A DNA stretch of 64,000 nucleotides from an uncultured Clostridia bacterium (GCA_934747385.1 CAKVGK010000002.1:1-64000); one strand, 5' to 3'; positions 26,611 to 36,504 are shown, numbered from the stretch's first letter. Made by a program: numbers and translations. Notes: a model not told the origin generated them from the letters alone.

Positions 26611-26796
26611 CTATGCGTTCAATGCTTTTAACAATTCGTCCACATTAATTTCATGAACCTGACATGCTTCTTCAAGTGTTTCCATTTGGCTGCAAGGGCA
26701 GTAAATGCAGTGGAAGCCGAATTTTGTTAAAATTTCTTCAGCCTTTGGGTGATTTTCAAGCACTGTGGCAATTATATCTGTTTTTTTGAATTTCAT
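26611..26796 (-). CDS. DUF1858-family small redox-type protein
   Basis: This 61-residue protein has the DUF1858 pattern: an N-terminal TDIIATVLENHPKAEEIL, then FGFHCIYCPCSQMETLEEAC with a Cys-x-x-Cys-x-Cys centre, and a closing NVDELLKALNA. The family is linked to hybrid-cluster and redox proteins but has no firm role. It lies 8 bp after the SPFH-like gene, with a clear ribosome site (AGGAGG), so the two are probably co-transcribed. Confidence 0.82.
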   Translation of the reverse strand: MKFKKTDIIATVLENHPKAEEILTKFGFHCIYCPCSQMETLEEACQVHEINVDELLKALNA

Positions 26797-26804
26797 TTTT
26801 CCTC

Positions 26805-27668
26805 CTAAAATTTAAACCCACATTTGTGGCAATATGTTGCATTTGCAATGCGTTTGCATTGGCAATTTGGACAAACATTTGTTTCTTGTTGCTGTGTTTG
26901 ATGAACATTTGGTTCAATATTTAAAGAATATTCCTTTTTTGGTTCATTGTCAATGCTTTTGCTTGAGGTTTGTGAAAGGTTTGCGTTTTCAGCATTGCAA
27001 AAAAATGATTTTTCGGTGTTTTGAACGCTGTTGTTTTTGCTTTTGACCCAAATTGTTAAATCAAAACGAACAAATTCCAATCCTATTTTTGCTGCCTTTT
27101 TGTTTAAAAACACTTTTACTGTTTCACTTTCAGCAAAGCAATCAATCGGGATTGTGAATGAACGCTTCAGATAGAACTTGTTTAAGTTTTCCACAACAAA
27201 ATTTTGCACTAAATGTTGAGCATCAATAGGGCGAATTAAACCATAAAAGCCCAAAGCGGTTTGTTGAAATTTGTTAGGTTCAAAAACTTGGCAAGTAAAA
27301 TTAGTTTTCAATTCAACCTTATTTAAGCGCTTGTTTACAGGTACTTTTTCGTTTTGGCTGGTGCTGAATGTGAATTTGTTCATGTTAACAAAAAACAAAT
27401 CAAACTTTAACTTTTTGTTTTTTGAAAAGTCTTTGCCAAATTGTTTGATAATCAAATTTTCAACAGTCTTTTCTTCCAAAGTGTGTTCACCAGCAGGGAA
27501 CTCGGCATAAATTTTGTCCTTAAACGACAAAAAACAAATGCAGTTTTCAGGAACAACCAATTTGTCTCCAATTTGAGCGGTGCAAAACATAGACGTCATC
27601 AAACCATCGTTAACATCTTTTGGAAGTAATTTATTTGGCTTCAAAAGCCTTTTTAACCAATTAAACAT
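26805..27668 (-). CDS. SPFH-like protein with C-terminal zinc ribbon
   Basis: The 287-residue protein has an SPFH/band-7-like region over about residues 20-210 (GDKLVVPENCICFLSFKDK, FPAGEHTLEE, then LGFYGLIRPIDAQHLVQNF) and a Ser/Asn-rich linker. It ends in a zinc ribbon with two CxxC pairs (CPNCQC and CHKCGF). The arrangement recalls YdjI-type proteins of Bacillus that associate with membranes. No N-terminal membrane helix is seen. Upstream is TTGCAA-17-TAGAAT on the minus strand. The band-7 assignment is moderate; the zinc ribbon is sure. Confidence 0.65.
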   Translation of the reverse strand: MFNWLKRLLKPNKLLPKDVNDGLMTSMFCTAQIGDKLVVPENCICFLSFKDKIYAEFPAGEHTLEEKTVENLIIKQFGKDFSKNKKLKFDLFFVNMNKFTFSTSQNEKVPVNKRLNKVELKTNFTCQVFEPNKFQQTALGFYGLIRPIDAQHLVQNFVVENLNKFYLKRSFTIPIDCFAESETVKVFLNKKAAKIGLEFVRFDLTIWVKSKNNSVQNTEKSFFCNAENANLSQTSSKSIDNEPKKEYSLNIEPNVHQTQQQETNVCPNCQCKRIANATYCHKCGFKF

Positions 27669-27722
27669 ATATGCCTTATTCTATCATTAAATTTCATATT
27701 TTGCAACAAATTTGATTTTTTC

Positions 27723-27751
27723 TTGACTAAATGCAGATTATAAATTATAAT
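27723..27751 (+). promoter_or_regulatory. Promoter of the LtaS-like gene (leaderless type)
   Basis: TTGACT (27723-27728), a 17-nt spacer and TATAAT (27746-27751) end 7 nt before the ATG at 27759. Confidence 0.65.
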
Positions 27752-27758
27752 TAAAACT

Positions 27759-29984
27759 ATGGTAAAAACAGTTTTCAGCAAATTCCTAATGTTTTTCTAT
27801 TACGTGGTTAGTGCTTTGGTTTTAGAAGCATTTTCTTTTCATATTCTAAACCTTGGTTTTATGCCTGAACATTTTGTTTATAATTTTGCAATTATTGTGT
27901 TCATTGGTATGCTGATTTTTACCACACCAAACTATACAGCGCAATTTGTTTTTGCAACCATTGTTTTGCTTTTGCAGGGCATTTTGATTTACACTAATTA
28001 CACTCTATACACTATTTATGGCGACATGTTCACTTTTGACATGCTTTCCGCTTTGGTGGAAGCAACTGAGGCTGCAACTTCTGGCTTTGTGTATTGGGGA
28101 GTGATTTTGCAGCTGATTAGTTTATATTTAACATGCGCAACAATCGGTGGAGTGCTTTTGTTTGTTGCAAAAAGGAATAAAATAAATTTAAAACAACACT
28201 TTTCACTTTTGTGTGTGTTTATGATTTTGTTCACACAATGTTTTTCTGTTACAGGCTATTTCTTGTGCCGCAATAAAATTCAGGCTTCTGTTAAAAATGC
28301 TTCAACTTCTGAATATGTTAACAGCGACGCATTTTTGATGGACACAAACTTTTTAAAACGCAAAAGTTATGCAAAATTTGGCTCTTATGGTTATTTTGTG
28401 AATATGCTCATCAACACTGTGTTTGCCTCACATGAAAACAGTGCAGACGTTATCAAGCAAAACCTGGCAATTGAATATTTTGATAAAGGTAATCGTTACA
28501 CTGGCTCAACTTTGGCAGGAACAGACAAAACCACTTTTGGGGTGGACAAAGGCAATAATATTATCAGTATTATGATGGAGTCAACAGAATGGTTTGCTTT
28601 TGGTGATGGCAATTATGATAGAACGCTTCAAAATCTTTCAAACGAGTTAACTCCAAATATATATTCCTTAATTTTTGGCAGCACTTCCAGCACAAGTTAC
28701 GAAAGCATTGTTGCACAAAACTTCATTGGTAAGGCAAAAACGAACATATCGGAAGGTATTGGCATCATGGGCAGTTATCCAAACGGATTAAATGTTTTGG
28801 ACTATGCTGGCAAAACCTACAATAAAGAATCCAACGCTTTAGGTTTCACTCTCCCTAACATTTTAAAATCAAAAGGTTACACCACAACCTACTTGCATTC
28901 TAATCGTTCAACTTTCTACAATAGAAACATAACTCATGGAAATATTGGCTTTGAAAATGTTATAGGCAAAGAGTGTTTGTTGGACGAATATGGAAATCAA
29001 ATTTACACCGGCGATGATTTGGTTTGGGACAATTGGGCACCAGAAGGAGACATTGTTACGCATGCAATGAAATATATTGTGCCGGAAAATTTTGAGGAAA
29101 AACCTTTTTACACTTTCTATTTAAACGTTTCATCTCACGGAGCATACACAGACAAGGCTAATAAAAAAGATGGGGATGTATTAAAATATATCAACTATGT
29201 TAAATATGGCTCAGATGATTGCGTTTTGGATTCAAACAACAGGTACGTTTTAAACAAGCCTGAAGAAGATGCAACCTACACAATCTGGTATCAAAATATT
29301 CTTAACAATTATAAAGAAAGTGACCCAAATTTGGTTAGCGAATTGACATATTATCAATGCGGTATATGTGGGCTTGATGAGGCTGTTGGTAAAATTGTTG
29401 CAGAATTAAAATCAAAAACGTATTCAAACGGCACAAACCTGTTTGATAAAACCACTATTCTGCTTTATTCTGACCATTATTCTTATTATTTAAATATGTC
29501 AAATCGAGTAAAAAATATAAGTTATACAGACATCCATAACACTGAACAACATTTCATTCCAATGATTTTGTCCAGCCCTGGCGTTAAAGAATTAAACAAA
29601 ACTTTAACAAACAAACTTACCTTTAACACTCGCTTCTGTTCAGCTTACGACATTGTTCCAACTTTGCTTGATTTGCTTGGAATAAGTTATAACGAAAATC
29701 TTTACATAGGACATTCATTGTTTCAGCCGGCAGAATATGTTTACGAACTTAACGGTGAAATGAAAGAAATGTTTGTGTATTACTCAAACACTGGTGGTAT
29801 TTATAATATAGACGTTAAAACAGACGATTTGAAAACATTCCACCCTCAAAATGAATATGTCGACGAAAATGTTATTTCGCTTTTCAAGGCCGAATGTTCT
29901 AATATTTTGACAAAATTGAACTATATTTATATGTTGGATTTTTATGGGCTATTTAACAGATTAACAAACAATCAATTTTTATAA
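27759..29984 (+). CDS. LtaS-like sulfatase-fold phosphoglycerol transferase
   Basis: The 741-residue protein has about five N-terminal membrane helices (to about residue 185) and an extracellular sulfatase-fold domain (about 255-660). Metal and nucleophile sites resemble lipoteichoic acid synthase: MMESTEW (E274), KAKTNISEG (T328 as the phosphoryl-accepting Thr), LNVSSHGAY, and SDHYSYY for the late Asp-His ligands. The GQGKTSDAE context of LtaS is altered to GKAKTNISE, so the substrate may differ. It probably transfers glycerol phosphate or a similar head group to an envelope polymer. The message appears leaderless. Confidence 0.82.
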   Translation: MVKTVFSKFLMFFYYVVSALVLEAFSFHILNLGFMPEHFVYNFAIIVFIGMLIFTTPNYTAQFVFATIVLLLQGILIYTNYTLYTIYGDMFTFDMLSALVEATEAATSGFVYWGVILQLISLYLTCATIGGVLLFVAKRNKINLKQHFSLLCVFMILFTQCFSVTGYFLCRNKIQASVKNASTSEYVNSDAFLMDTNFLKRKSYAKFGSYGYFVNMLINTVFASHENSADVIKQNLAIEYFDKGNRYTGSTLAGTDKTTFGVDKGNNIISIMMESTEWFAFGDGNYDRTLQNLSNELTPNIYSLIFGSTSSTSYESIVAQNFIGKAKTNISEGIGIMGSYPNGLNVLDYAGKTYNKESNALGFTLPNILKSKGYTTTYLHSNRSTFYNRNITHGNIGFENVIGKECLLDEYGNQIYTGDDLVWDNWAPEGDIVTHAMKYIVPENFEEKPFYTFYLNVSSHGAYTDKANKKDGDVLKYINYVKYGSDDCVLDSNNRYVLNKPEEDATYTIWYQNILNNYKESDPNLVSELTYYQCGICGLDEAVGKIVAELKSKTYSNGTNLFDKTTILLYSDHYSYYLNMSNRVKNISYTDIHNTEQHFIPMILSSPGVKELNKTLTNKLTFNTRFCSAYDIVPTLLDLLGISYNENLYIGHSLFQPAEYVYELNGEMKEMFVYYSNTGGIYNIDVKTDDLKTFHPQNEYVDENVISLFKAECSNILTKLNYIYMLDFYGLFNRLTNNQFL

Positions 29985-30002
29985 AAATAGTTAAAAAAAT
30001 TG

Positions 30003-30031
30003 TTGACAAACATGCTTTTAGATGATATAAT
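30003..30031 (+). promoter_or_regulatory. Promoter of tRNA-Asn
   Basis: Consensus TTGACA (30003-30008), a 17-nt spacer and TATAAT (30026-30031), about 44 nt before the tRNA. Confidence 0.85.
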
Positions 30032-30074
30032 GAGAGCATTGTCAGTTGAAAAATGCTGGCAGTCAACAATATTT

Positions 30075-30149
<75 letters not shown>

Positions 30150-30154
30150 TCGTC

Positions 30155-30186
30155 ACAACTCGGCTTTATAGTCGGGTTGTTTTTTT
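30155..30186 (+). terminator. Terminator of tRNA-Asn
   Basis: ACAACTCG (30155-30162) pairs with CGGGTTGT (30173-30180, one G-U) and is followed by a T-run. Confidence 0.88.
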
Positions 30187-30480
30187 TGCGAAAAAAACAA
30201 CCACTGACTTTTAGCCTGTTGCTCCTCTTTCCCTTCAAAGGCACTTCGCTAGCTTTTGTGGGAGCCCTATTTAATAATTAGGTGTATCGAGTTTTTTTGT
30301 TTTTATTTTAAAATGAAAGGGCGAGAACCTAATAGGGGTCCCCTCCACAATTCATTGTGGAAGGGGAAAAGTAAAAACCGAGCATAAGGCGAACATTTGC
30401 GTTTAGCAAATTCGCAAAAGCGAGAGTTTGAACGCTGTCATACCGAAACCAACTTGTTGGTTGAGTGTGTCTTTTTTATT
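30187..30480. repeat. Mosaic of intergenic palindromic repeats
   Basis: There is no gene here. The stretch is less AT-rich than other gaps and holds several inverted repeats: a hairpin of CCCCTCCACAAT with ATTGTGGAAGGGG (about 30341-30366), GCGAACATTTGC with GCAAATTCGC (about 30391-30415), and one copy of the dispersed hairpin beginning GTCATACCGAAA (30437-30480). From memory these resemble degenerate copies of intergenic palindromes common in gut Clostridia; this is unverified. Confidence 0.55.
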
Positions 30481-30587
30481 TACAGCAAAACCTCTAGGCA
30501 ATTTGATGGATTTTTACATTTTTTGGAAAAACAAAATTCAATTTTGCAAATAAGCAATTATTTTGTAAAAAGAAATCAAACTTTTTG

Positions 30588-30616
30588 TTTACAAATTTAT
30601 TTTTATGTGGTATTAT
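30588..30616 (+). promoter_or_regulatory. Promoter of the GT2 synthase gene
   Basis: TTTACA (30588-30593), a 17-nt spacer and TATTAT (30611-30616). Shine-Dalgarno AAGAGGT lies before the ATG at 30661. Confidence 0.55.
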
Positions 30617-30660
30617 CATTGAACAAATAATTATCAATCAACAAAGAGGTTTTAATTTTT

Positions 30661-32061
30661 ATGTCACTTATTTCTGATTTAATAAAATATCATGGCAACA
30701 TACCATTGGAGTCAGCATTTCATGGGTTTATCTATTGGTTCACACAAGTTATTGGATTAATTTTCTTTTTAATGTATTTCCACCAGTTTGTGTATTTAAT
30801 AATTGGAACATTGCACCACACTAAAATTAAGGGCAGTGATTTTAAAAAGCACACCTATGGCATTGTTATTTCAGCAAGGAATGAAAGCAAAGTTATTGGC
30901 AATCTTATCAAAAGTATTCAAGCAAACGACTATCCTCAAGATTTGTTGAAAATCTTTGTTATTGCAGACAACTGCACAGACAACACCGCGCAAATTTGTC
31001 GTGATTTGGGTTGCATTGTGTTTGAGCGTTTTGACCAAGAAAAAATTGGCAAGGGTTATGCTTTAAATTGGTTCTTCACTCAACTTCACACAGAAGAACA
31101 ATATGCAAATTTAGTTCCAGAAGCGTACATAATTGTGGATGCGGACAATGTGCTTAAACCAAATTTCATCACAGAGATGAACAAGGTTTACGATAAAGGT
31201 TATAAAATGGTTACATCTTATCGTAACAGCAAAAACTTTGGCAAAAACTGGATTACAGCGGGCTATGGATATTGGTTCTTGCATGAAGCAAGACATTTAA
31301 ACAACTCACGTATGATGATTAAATCATCTTGTGCAATTTCTGGCACAGGGTTTCTTATTGACACAAGTGTGGTCAAGGAATTTGGTAACTGGAATTTCTT
31401 CACTCTTACAGAAGATATTCAATGTTCAACAGAATATGCCATCACAGGCAGAAAAGTTGGTTATTGCGGCACAGCAGAACTTTATGATGAACAACCAGAA
31501 ACATTCAAACAATCTTGGCGTCAACGTGAACGTTGGGCAAAAGGTTTTTATCAAGTGTTTGGTCGCCGAGGCTGGAGTTTGATAAAACATTCATTCACAA
31601 ATTTCTCTTGTTGGGACATTTTAACAACATTGTTCCCAGCATTGGTTATTTCTCTTACAATGTGTATTGTGCTTCCAACATGTTCAATTGTTGGGCTTTG
31701 CATGGGCAGCGGGACACTTGCTTGGTTTGCGCTTAAAGAATTATTGATGACAATTGGTCAAATGTATGGTTTGATGTTTGTTATTGCAAGTTTGGTCTGC
31801 ATTACAGAATGGAAAAAAATCAAATGTCCATGGTATAAAAAAATACTTCATCTGTTTACTTTCCCAATTTTTATGTTTACATATTTGCCAATTTCAGTTG
31901 CTGCAATGTTTAAAAAAGTTACATGGAAGCCAATTGTTCACACAGCAAACATGAGTTTGGACGAAATTAACGCAAAAGCAGATAAGCAAGCAAAGGCTGT
32001 TGTTGGCGTTGTTGAAAATTCAAAAGACACAACAAATAAAGAAGAAAATAGTGAAGAGTAA
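30661..32061 (+). CDS. Processive membrane glycosyltransferase, family GT2
   Basis: The 466-residue protein has one N-terminal membrane helix (about 22-50), a GT-A domain and three to four C-terminal helices. Catalytic motifs are VDAD (about 159-162), TED (about 250) and QRERW (288-292), the signature of processive synthases such as cellulose, hyaluronan and poly-GlcNAc synthases. It therefore probably extends and exports a beta-linked polysaccharide. The last 45 residues are charged and unstructured. It is a single gene with its own promoter and terminator; no export or deacetylase partner is next to it, so the polymer is not known. Confidence 0.85.
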   Translation: MSLISDLIKYHGNIPLESAFHGFIYWFTQVIGLIFFLMYFHQFVYLIIGTLHHTKIKGSDFKKHTYGIVISARNESKVIGNLIKSIQANDYPQDLLKIFVIADNCTDNTAQICRDLGCIVFERFDQEKIGKGYALNWFFTQLHTEEQYANLVPEAYIIVDADNVLKPNFITEMNKVYDKGYKMVTSYRNSKNFGKNWITAGYGYWFLHEARHLNNSRMMIKSSCAISGTGFLIDTSVVKEFGNWNFFTLTEDIQCSTEYAITGRKVGYCGTAELYDEQPETFKQSWRQRERWAKGFYQVFGRRGWSLIKHSFTNFSCWDILTTLFPALVISLTMCIVLPTCSIVGLCMGSGTLAWFALKELLMTIGQMYGLMFVIASLVCITEWKKIKCPWYKKILHLFTFPIFMFTYLPISVAAMFKKVTWKPIVHTANMSLDEINAKADKQAKAVVGVVENSKDTTNKEENSEE

Positions 32062-32068
32062 TTTAAAA

Positions 32069-32096
32069 AAAATCACCTTATTAGGGTGATTTTTTT
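32069..32096 (+). terminator. Terminator of the GT2 synthase gene
   Basis: AATCACC (32071-32077) pairs with GGTGATT (32085-32091), with flanking A-tract and T-run. Confidence 0.85.
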
Positions 32097-32139
32097 GTGT
32101 ATTGCTATTTTTAAATCAAAAGTTGACGCAAGATTTTTG

Positions 32140-32862
32140 TTAGTTGTATTTCACATTATATAAAAACAAATACTCAGGTTTTGCTGTGAAAGTGGATTTA
32201 AAGCCATTAAAAAGTGTTGGTTTGAGTTGTTTTAAATCAATTTTGCATTCGCCAATTTTAAGCATTGTGCCAACAAGATTTCGAACCATTTTATACAAAA
32301 ATCCATTGCCAGTAACTGCAAAAGTCAAGTCATTGCCTTTGCGTAGCAGTGTTGCACAATAAATTGTTCGCACGTCATTTTCCGTTTGACCGCCAGCGGC
32401 CTTAAATCCAGAAAAATCGTGCGTGCCAGCGATGAGAGAACAAAACTTTTTCATAGCCTTAAAATTTAAGGTTGACTTAACAATCAATTTATCCTTTTCA
32501 AGTGGCAGGTCTATGTTTGAAATATGCATTTTGTAAATATATGTTTTTCTTTTTGCACTAAATCTGGCATGGATTGTGGTTGGGGCAATGGACAACACTT
32601 TTATTTCAACCGGTAAAAGTGCGTTGATTGATTTTAAAAACTTTTGTTCATTCAATGCAAAGTCAATATCAAAATGAACAGGTTGACGGTACGCTGAAAC
32701 ACCAGCGTCTGTTCTGCCACTTGCCACGCATTCCACATGTTGTTTTGTTATTGTTTCAATGGCTTTTTCCAATTCAAACTGGATGGTTTTGTTGGTCGAT
32801 TTTTGCTTTTGAAAGCCAGAATAATTTTTTCCATCGTAAGTCACAATCATTAAATATCGCAT
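32140..32862 (-). CDS. truA: tRNA pseudouridine synthase A
   Basis: TruA makes pseudouridine at positions 38-40 of tRNA. The 240-residue protein is of normal length. The catalytic Asp is D52 in GRTDAGVSA. Other family segments are YDGKNYSGFQ at the N-terminus, AGTHDFSGF and FLYKMVRNLVGTM. Shine-Dalgarno AAGGAGC precedes the ATG. It stands alone, divergent from PFOR. Confidence 0.95.
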   Translation of the reverse strand: MRYLMIVTYDGKNYSGFQKQKSTNKTIQFELEKAIETITKQHVECVASGRTDAGVSAYRQPVHFDIDFALNEQKFLKSINALLPVEIKVLSIAPTTIHARFSAKRKTYIYKMHISNIDLPLEKDKLIVKSTLNFKAMKKFCSLIAGTHDFSGFKAAGGQTENDVRTIYCATLLRKGNDLTFAVTGNGFLYKMVRNLVGTMLKIGECKIDLKQLKPTLFNGFKSTFTAKPEYLFLYNVKYN

Positions 32863-32911
32863 ATTTGCTCCTTATTTTATTTTAACAAAACTTAAAAATC
32901 TTTGCAATTGT

Positions 32912-32940
32912 TTGCAATAACGCAAAATTTTTTTTATACT
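32912..32940 (+). promoter_or_regulatory. Promoter of the PFOR gene
   Basis: TTGCAA (32912-32917), a 17-nt spacer and TATACT (32935-32940). It gives a leader of about 120 nt. Confidence 0.5.
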
Positions 32941-32954
32941 ATAATTAACAAATT

Positions 32955-33023
32955 CAATTTTGATTTGCTGAAAACTTTTTAAAAATAAACCGCATATTTT
33001 GGGTTTTAAACAAATCAAAATTG
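32955..33023 (+). promoter_or_regulatory. Long inverted repeat in the PFOR leader
   Basis: CAATTTTGATTTG (32955-32967) is perfectly complementary to CAAATCAAAATTG (33011-33023), 43 nt apart. In RNA this is a 13-bp stem. It ends 43 nt before the ATG and may control stability or translation of the PFOR mRNA. Confidence 0.5.
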
Positions 33024-33066
33024 ACACCAACATGATTAAAAAAACGTAAATATTTAAAGGGGTATT

Positions 33067-36000
33067 ATGCAAAAACTTACAGTTGATGGAAATTATTGCG
33101 CAAGCAACATTGCTTACATGATGAATGATGTTGCGGTTATTTATCCAATCACGCCTTCAAGCCCAATGGCAGAAAATTGCGACACTTTTATGACAGAAAG
33201 CCGCAAAAATATTTTTGGCAACACACTGCGCATTGCTCAAATGCAAAGCGAAGCCGGTGTTGCAGGAGCAGTTCATGGCAGTTTGATGGCAGGCGCAAAA
33301 ACCACAACTTTCACTTCCAGCCAGGGGCTTATGCTTATGCTCCCAAACATGTATAAAATTGCAGGCGAGTGTTTGCCAACAGTTTTTTATGTTGCAGCCC
33401 GAACTGTGGCGACCCATGCATTGAGCATTTTTTGCGATTATAGCGACATTTACGCTTGCATGAAAACAGGTTTTAACATTATCAATTGTTCGTCTGTGCA
33501 AGAGGTTAACGACATTGCCATTGCAGCCGAACTTGCTGCGCAAAAAACTGGCACACCTTTCATTTGTTTTTTTGACGGGTTTAGAACCAGCCACGAATAT
33601 AACACTGTGTATGTAAGTAACCTCGAAGACCTCAAAAAAATTGTGGATTTTGCAGACATTAAAGCATTCAAGCAACGAGCCCTCAACAATTACAACAGTT
33701 TCAGCGCAGGCACAAACCAAAACCCAGACGTTTTTATGCAAAATCGAGTTAAGGCAATAGATAAATATAGCAAAGTGATTGAAAATGTAAAATACTGTTT
33801 AAACAAGCAGGCAGAAATCACAAATCGACATTATGACACAGTTGAATATTTTGGCGATAAATATGCTCGTGACGTGGTTGTTTCTATTGGCAGTTCAGCG
33901 GATGTTTTACGCCTTGCCCAAAAACAATATGGCAAAAATGTTGGTATTTTAAAAATCCGTTTGTTAAAACCTTTTGATGAACAAACATTTATCAGCAAAT
34001 TGCCAAAAAATGTGCGAAATATAACCATCTTGGAACGCAATTTGGACGTAAATGGCACCGACACACTCACAGGCTATGTTTTGTCCGCACTTCAAAAGAA
34101 CAAAATCAATTGCAACACATATTCCGGTTGCTTTGGCTTGGGGGGCAAAGAGTTCACGCCAGATATGGCGCTTGCAGTGTTTGAAAATATGTTCAAACGC
34201 AAAAAGCAATTTTTCACCGTTGGTGTGTATGACGATATTTCCGGAACAAGTTTGGAAGTTGCTCCAAAATACCAAGACAAAATTGCCGATTTTAGCATGC
34301 GAGTTTATGGCTTGGGCAGCGACGGCAGTGTAAGTTCAGTTAAAAACACAATCAAAATTTTGGGGGAGGAAACCACAAGTTATGTGCAAGGCTATTTCGA
34401 TTACGACAGCAAAAAATCGGGCAGCCTAACTATTTCACATATGCGTGCAAGTTTTCAACCAATCATTGCGCCTTTCAACCCACAACAAGTGGATTTGCTT
34501 ATGTGCAACAATGCAGGTTTTATTGAGAAATATGACATGACTGATTGCCTAAAAAATAACGGCATTATGCTCATCAATTGTCCGTACGATTTTGATGCTC
34601 TTAACAAAATTATGCCAGACAAAATGAAACAAGATTTAATAGAGAAACACACACGTGTTTATTCAATCAATGCCAGTAAAATTGCTATGGACAACGCTCT
34701 TGGTGGCAAGATTAACACCATCATGCAAACTGCATTGTTCTACGTTTCTGGTTTGTTACCTTTTGACGTTGCAATGTCAAATATCAAGCAAACCATTGAA
34801 AAAACATATTCACGCAAAGGTCAAGCAGTTGTTGATGCGAATTTGAAAGCAATTCAACAAGCAGTTGACAACTTGCAAACAATCAAAACAAATCAACTTA
34901 CAATCAACCACAATTTGACGTGCAAAGTGACTCAAAGTGAGTATTACGAAGATATCATCGTGCCAACTTCCAACCAGCAAGGCAATGATATTCCTGTCAG
35001 CAAATTTGACGTTTCTGGTCGTATGCCAACCGACACTTCAAAGTTTGAAAAGCGTGCTTTGGCCGAACTTTTGCCTAATTGGATAAGCGAAAAATGCATT
35101 CAATGCGGCAGGTGCACAATGATGTGCCCACACGCAGCAATTCGCCCAGTGATTTTTAGTGAAAAACGCAAAGTGCCAAAAACTTTTGAAGGCAAAAAAG
35201 CATTTATTTGTGATGGTAATTATCGCATGCAAGTCAACACCTTGGATTGCACTGGCTGTGGCGTTTGTGCGAGCATTTGCCCAGTTAAAGCACTTATTAT
35301 GGAAAAGGCAGAAAAAATTAGAGATAAAGAAATTGCTAACTATGAATTTATGCTCACTTTGCCACAAAACACACCTTTCACACCAAACACAGCAAAAGGC
35401 GTGCAATTCAAAAAACCATATTTTGAGTTCAGCGGTGCGTGCGCCGGTTGTGGAGAAACACCTTACATTAAACTAGCCACTCAATTGTTTGGCGACCGAA
35501 TGCTTATTGCCAACGCAACAGGTTGCTCATCAATTTATGGCGGCACTTATCCAACTTGCCCATACAGCAAGGATAAGGATGGCTTTGGCCCAAGTTGGGC
35601 AAACAGTTTGTTTGAAGATAACGCCGAATTTGGCTTTGGCATTTCAATTGCCCGCCGCAATGAACGCAACAATTTTATTGAAAAATTAAGGTCAATCAAA
35701 CTCTCTCGCAAACTAGCCAATATGGTTAAAGAGTTTTTGTTAAACCCAGAAAATCACGAAAACAACAAGGCTTTAACCATCAAACTTAAAGACTATCAAA
35801 AAGGGCATATTATTGAACCGCAAGACCAATATTTGTTTGACAACATTCATTTGATTGTCAGCCCAAGCGTGTGGATTTTTGGCGGTGATGGTTGGGCTTA
35901 TGATATCGGCTTTGGCGGACTTGACCATGTTGTTGCCAGTGGCGAAAATGTCAACATTTTGGTGTTGGATACCGAAGTTTATTCCAACACAGGCGGTCAA

Positions 36001-36504
36001 ACCAGCAAGTCAACTCCAAGAGGCGCAACAGCCAAATTTAATATGACAGGCAAAACCACCAAAAAGAAAGATTTGGCTTCCATGCTCATGACTTACAAAG
36101 ACGTTTATGTTGCCCAAGTTGCAATGGGTGCAAACCCAGACCAATGCGTGCAAGCCTTTGTGGAGGCAGAGCAATATGATGGACCTAGTGTGATAATTGC
36201 TTATGCGCCATGTATTAACCATGGCTATGATATGAAACAAAGCCAAATCCACAGTTGGAATTCAGTAAAGAGTGGTTATAACACATTGTTCCGCTATAAT
36301 CCTACCGCAAAACAACCAATGCAAGTTGACAGTTACGACCCAACCATGCCATACTCCGAATATGTTGAAAGTGAAAACCGCTTTGCAATTTTAAGCAAAG
36401 TCAACAAAACCAGCAAAGCAAAACTTATCAAGCAAAGCGAGCAAGACGCAATTTTGCGCCGCACCACATATCTAAACAAACAAAAAGAAAGCAAAAAAGA
36501 TTAA
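33067..36504 (+). CDS. nifJ: Pyruvate:ferredoxin (flavodoxin) oxidoreductase, single chain
   Basis: PFOR converts pyruvate and CoA to acetyl-CoA, CO2 and reduced ferredoxin; it marks an anaerobe. The 1145-residue chain has the standard domain order: N-terminal pyrimidine-binding domain (YPITPSSPMAE near residue 23), a transketolase C-like domain, the gamma domain, two 4Fe-4S clusters (CIQCGRCTMMCP near 676 and CTGCGVCASICP near 730), then the TPP domain with CAGCGETPY (near 791), GDGWAYDIG and the fourth-cluster cysteines. Shine-Dalgarno AAAGGGG precedes the ATG. It is a single gene ended by a terminator shared with SRP RNA. Confidence 0.97.
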   Translation: MQKLTVDGNYCASNIAYMMNDVAVIYPITPSSPMAENCDTFMTESRKNIFGNTLRIAQMQSEAGVAGAVHGSLMAGAKTTTFTSSQGLMLMLPNMYKIAGECLPTVFYVAARTVATHALSIFCDYSDIYACMKTGFNIINCSSVQEVNDIAIAAELAAQKTGTPFICFFDGFRTSHEYNTVYVSNLEDLKKIVDFADIKAFKQRALNNYNSFSAGTNQNPDVFMQNRVKAIDKYSKVIENVKYCLNKQAEITNRHYDTVEYFGDKYARDVVVSIGSSADVLRLAQKQYGKNVGILKIRLLKPFDEQTFISKLPKNVRNITILERNLDVNGTDTLTGYVLSALQKNKINCNTYSGCFGLGGKEFTPDMALAVFENMFKRKKQFFTVGVYDDISGTSLEVAPKYQDKIADFSMRVYGLGSDGSVSSVKNTIKILGEETTSYVQGYFDYDSKKSGSLTISHMRASFQPIIAPFNPQQVDLLMCNNAGFIEKYDMTDCLKNNGIMLINCPYDFDALNKIMPDKMKQDLIEKHTRVYSINASKIAMDNALGGKINTIMQTALFYVSGLLPFDVAMSNIKQTIEKTYSRKGQAVVDANLKAIQQAVDNLQTIKTNQLTINHNLTCKVTQSEYYEDIIVPTSNQQGNDIPVSKFDVSGRMPTDTSKFEKRALAELLPNWISEKCIQCGRCTMMCPHAAIRPVIFSEKRKVPKTFEGKKAFICDGNYRMQVNTLDCTGCGVCASICPVKALIMEKAEKIRDKEIANYEFMLTLPQNTPFTPNTAKGVQFKKPYFEFSGACAGCGETPYIKLATQLFGDRMLIANATGCSSIYGGTYPTCPYSKDKDGFGPSWANSLFEDNAEFGFGISIARRNERNNFIEKLRSIKLSRKLANMVKEFLLNPENHENNKALTIKLKDYQKGHIIEPQDQYLFDNIHLIVSPSVWIFGGDGWAYDIGFGGLDHVVASGENVNILVLDTEVYSNTGGQTSKSTPRGATAKFNMTGKTTKKKDLASMLMTYKDVYVAQVAMGANPDQCVQAFVEAEQYDGPSVIIAYAPCINHGYDMKQSQIHSWNSVKSGYNTLFRYNPTAKQPMQVDSYDPTMPYSEYVESENRFAILSKVNKTSKAKLIKQSEQDAILRRTTYLNKQKESKKD

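Noticed and set aside
33157..34298. Several frames antisense to PFOR
   Set aside because: PFOR is certain on the plus strand; the antisense frames have no start signals.
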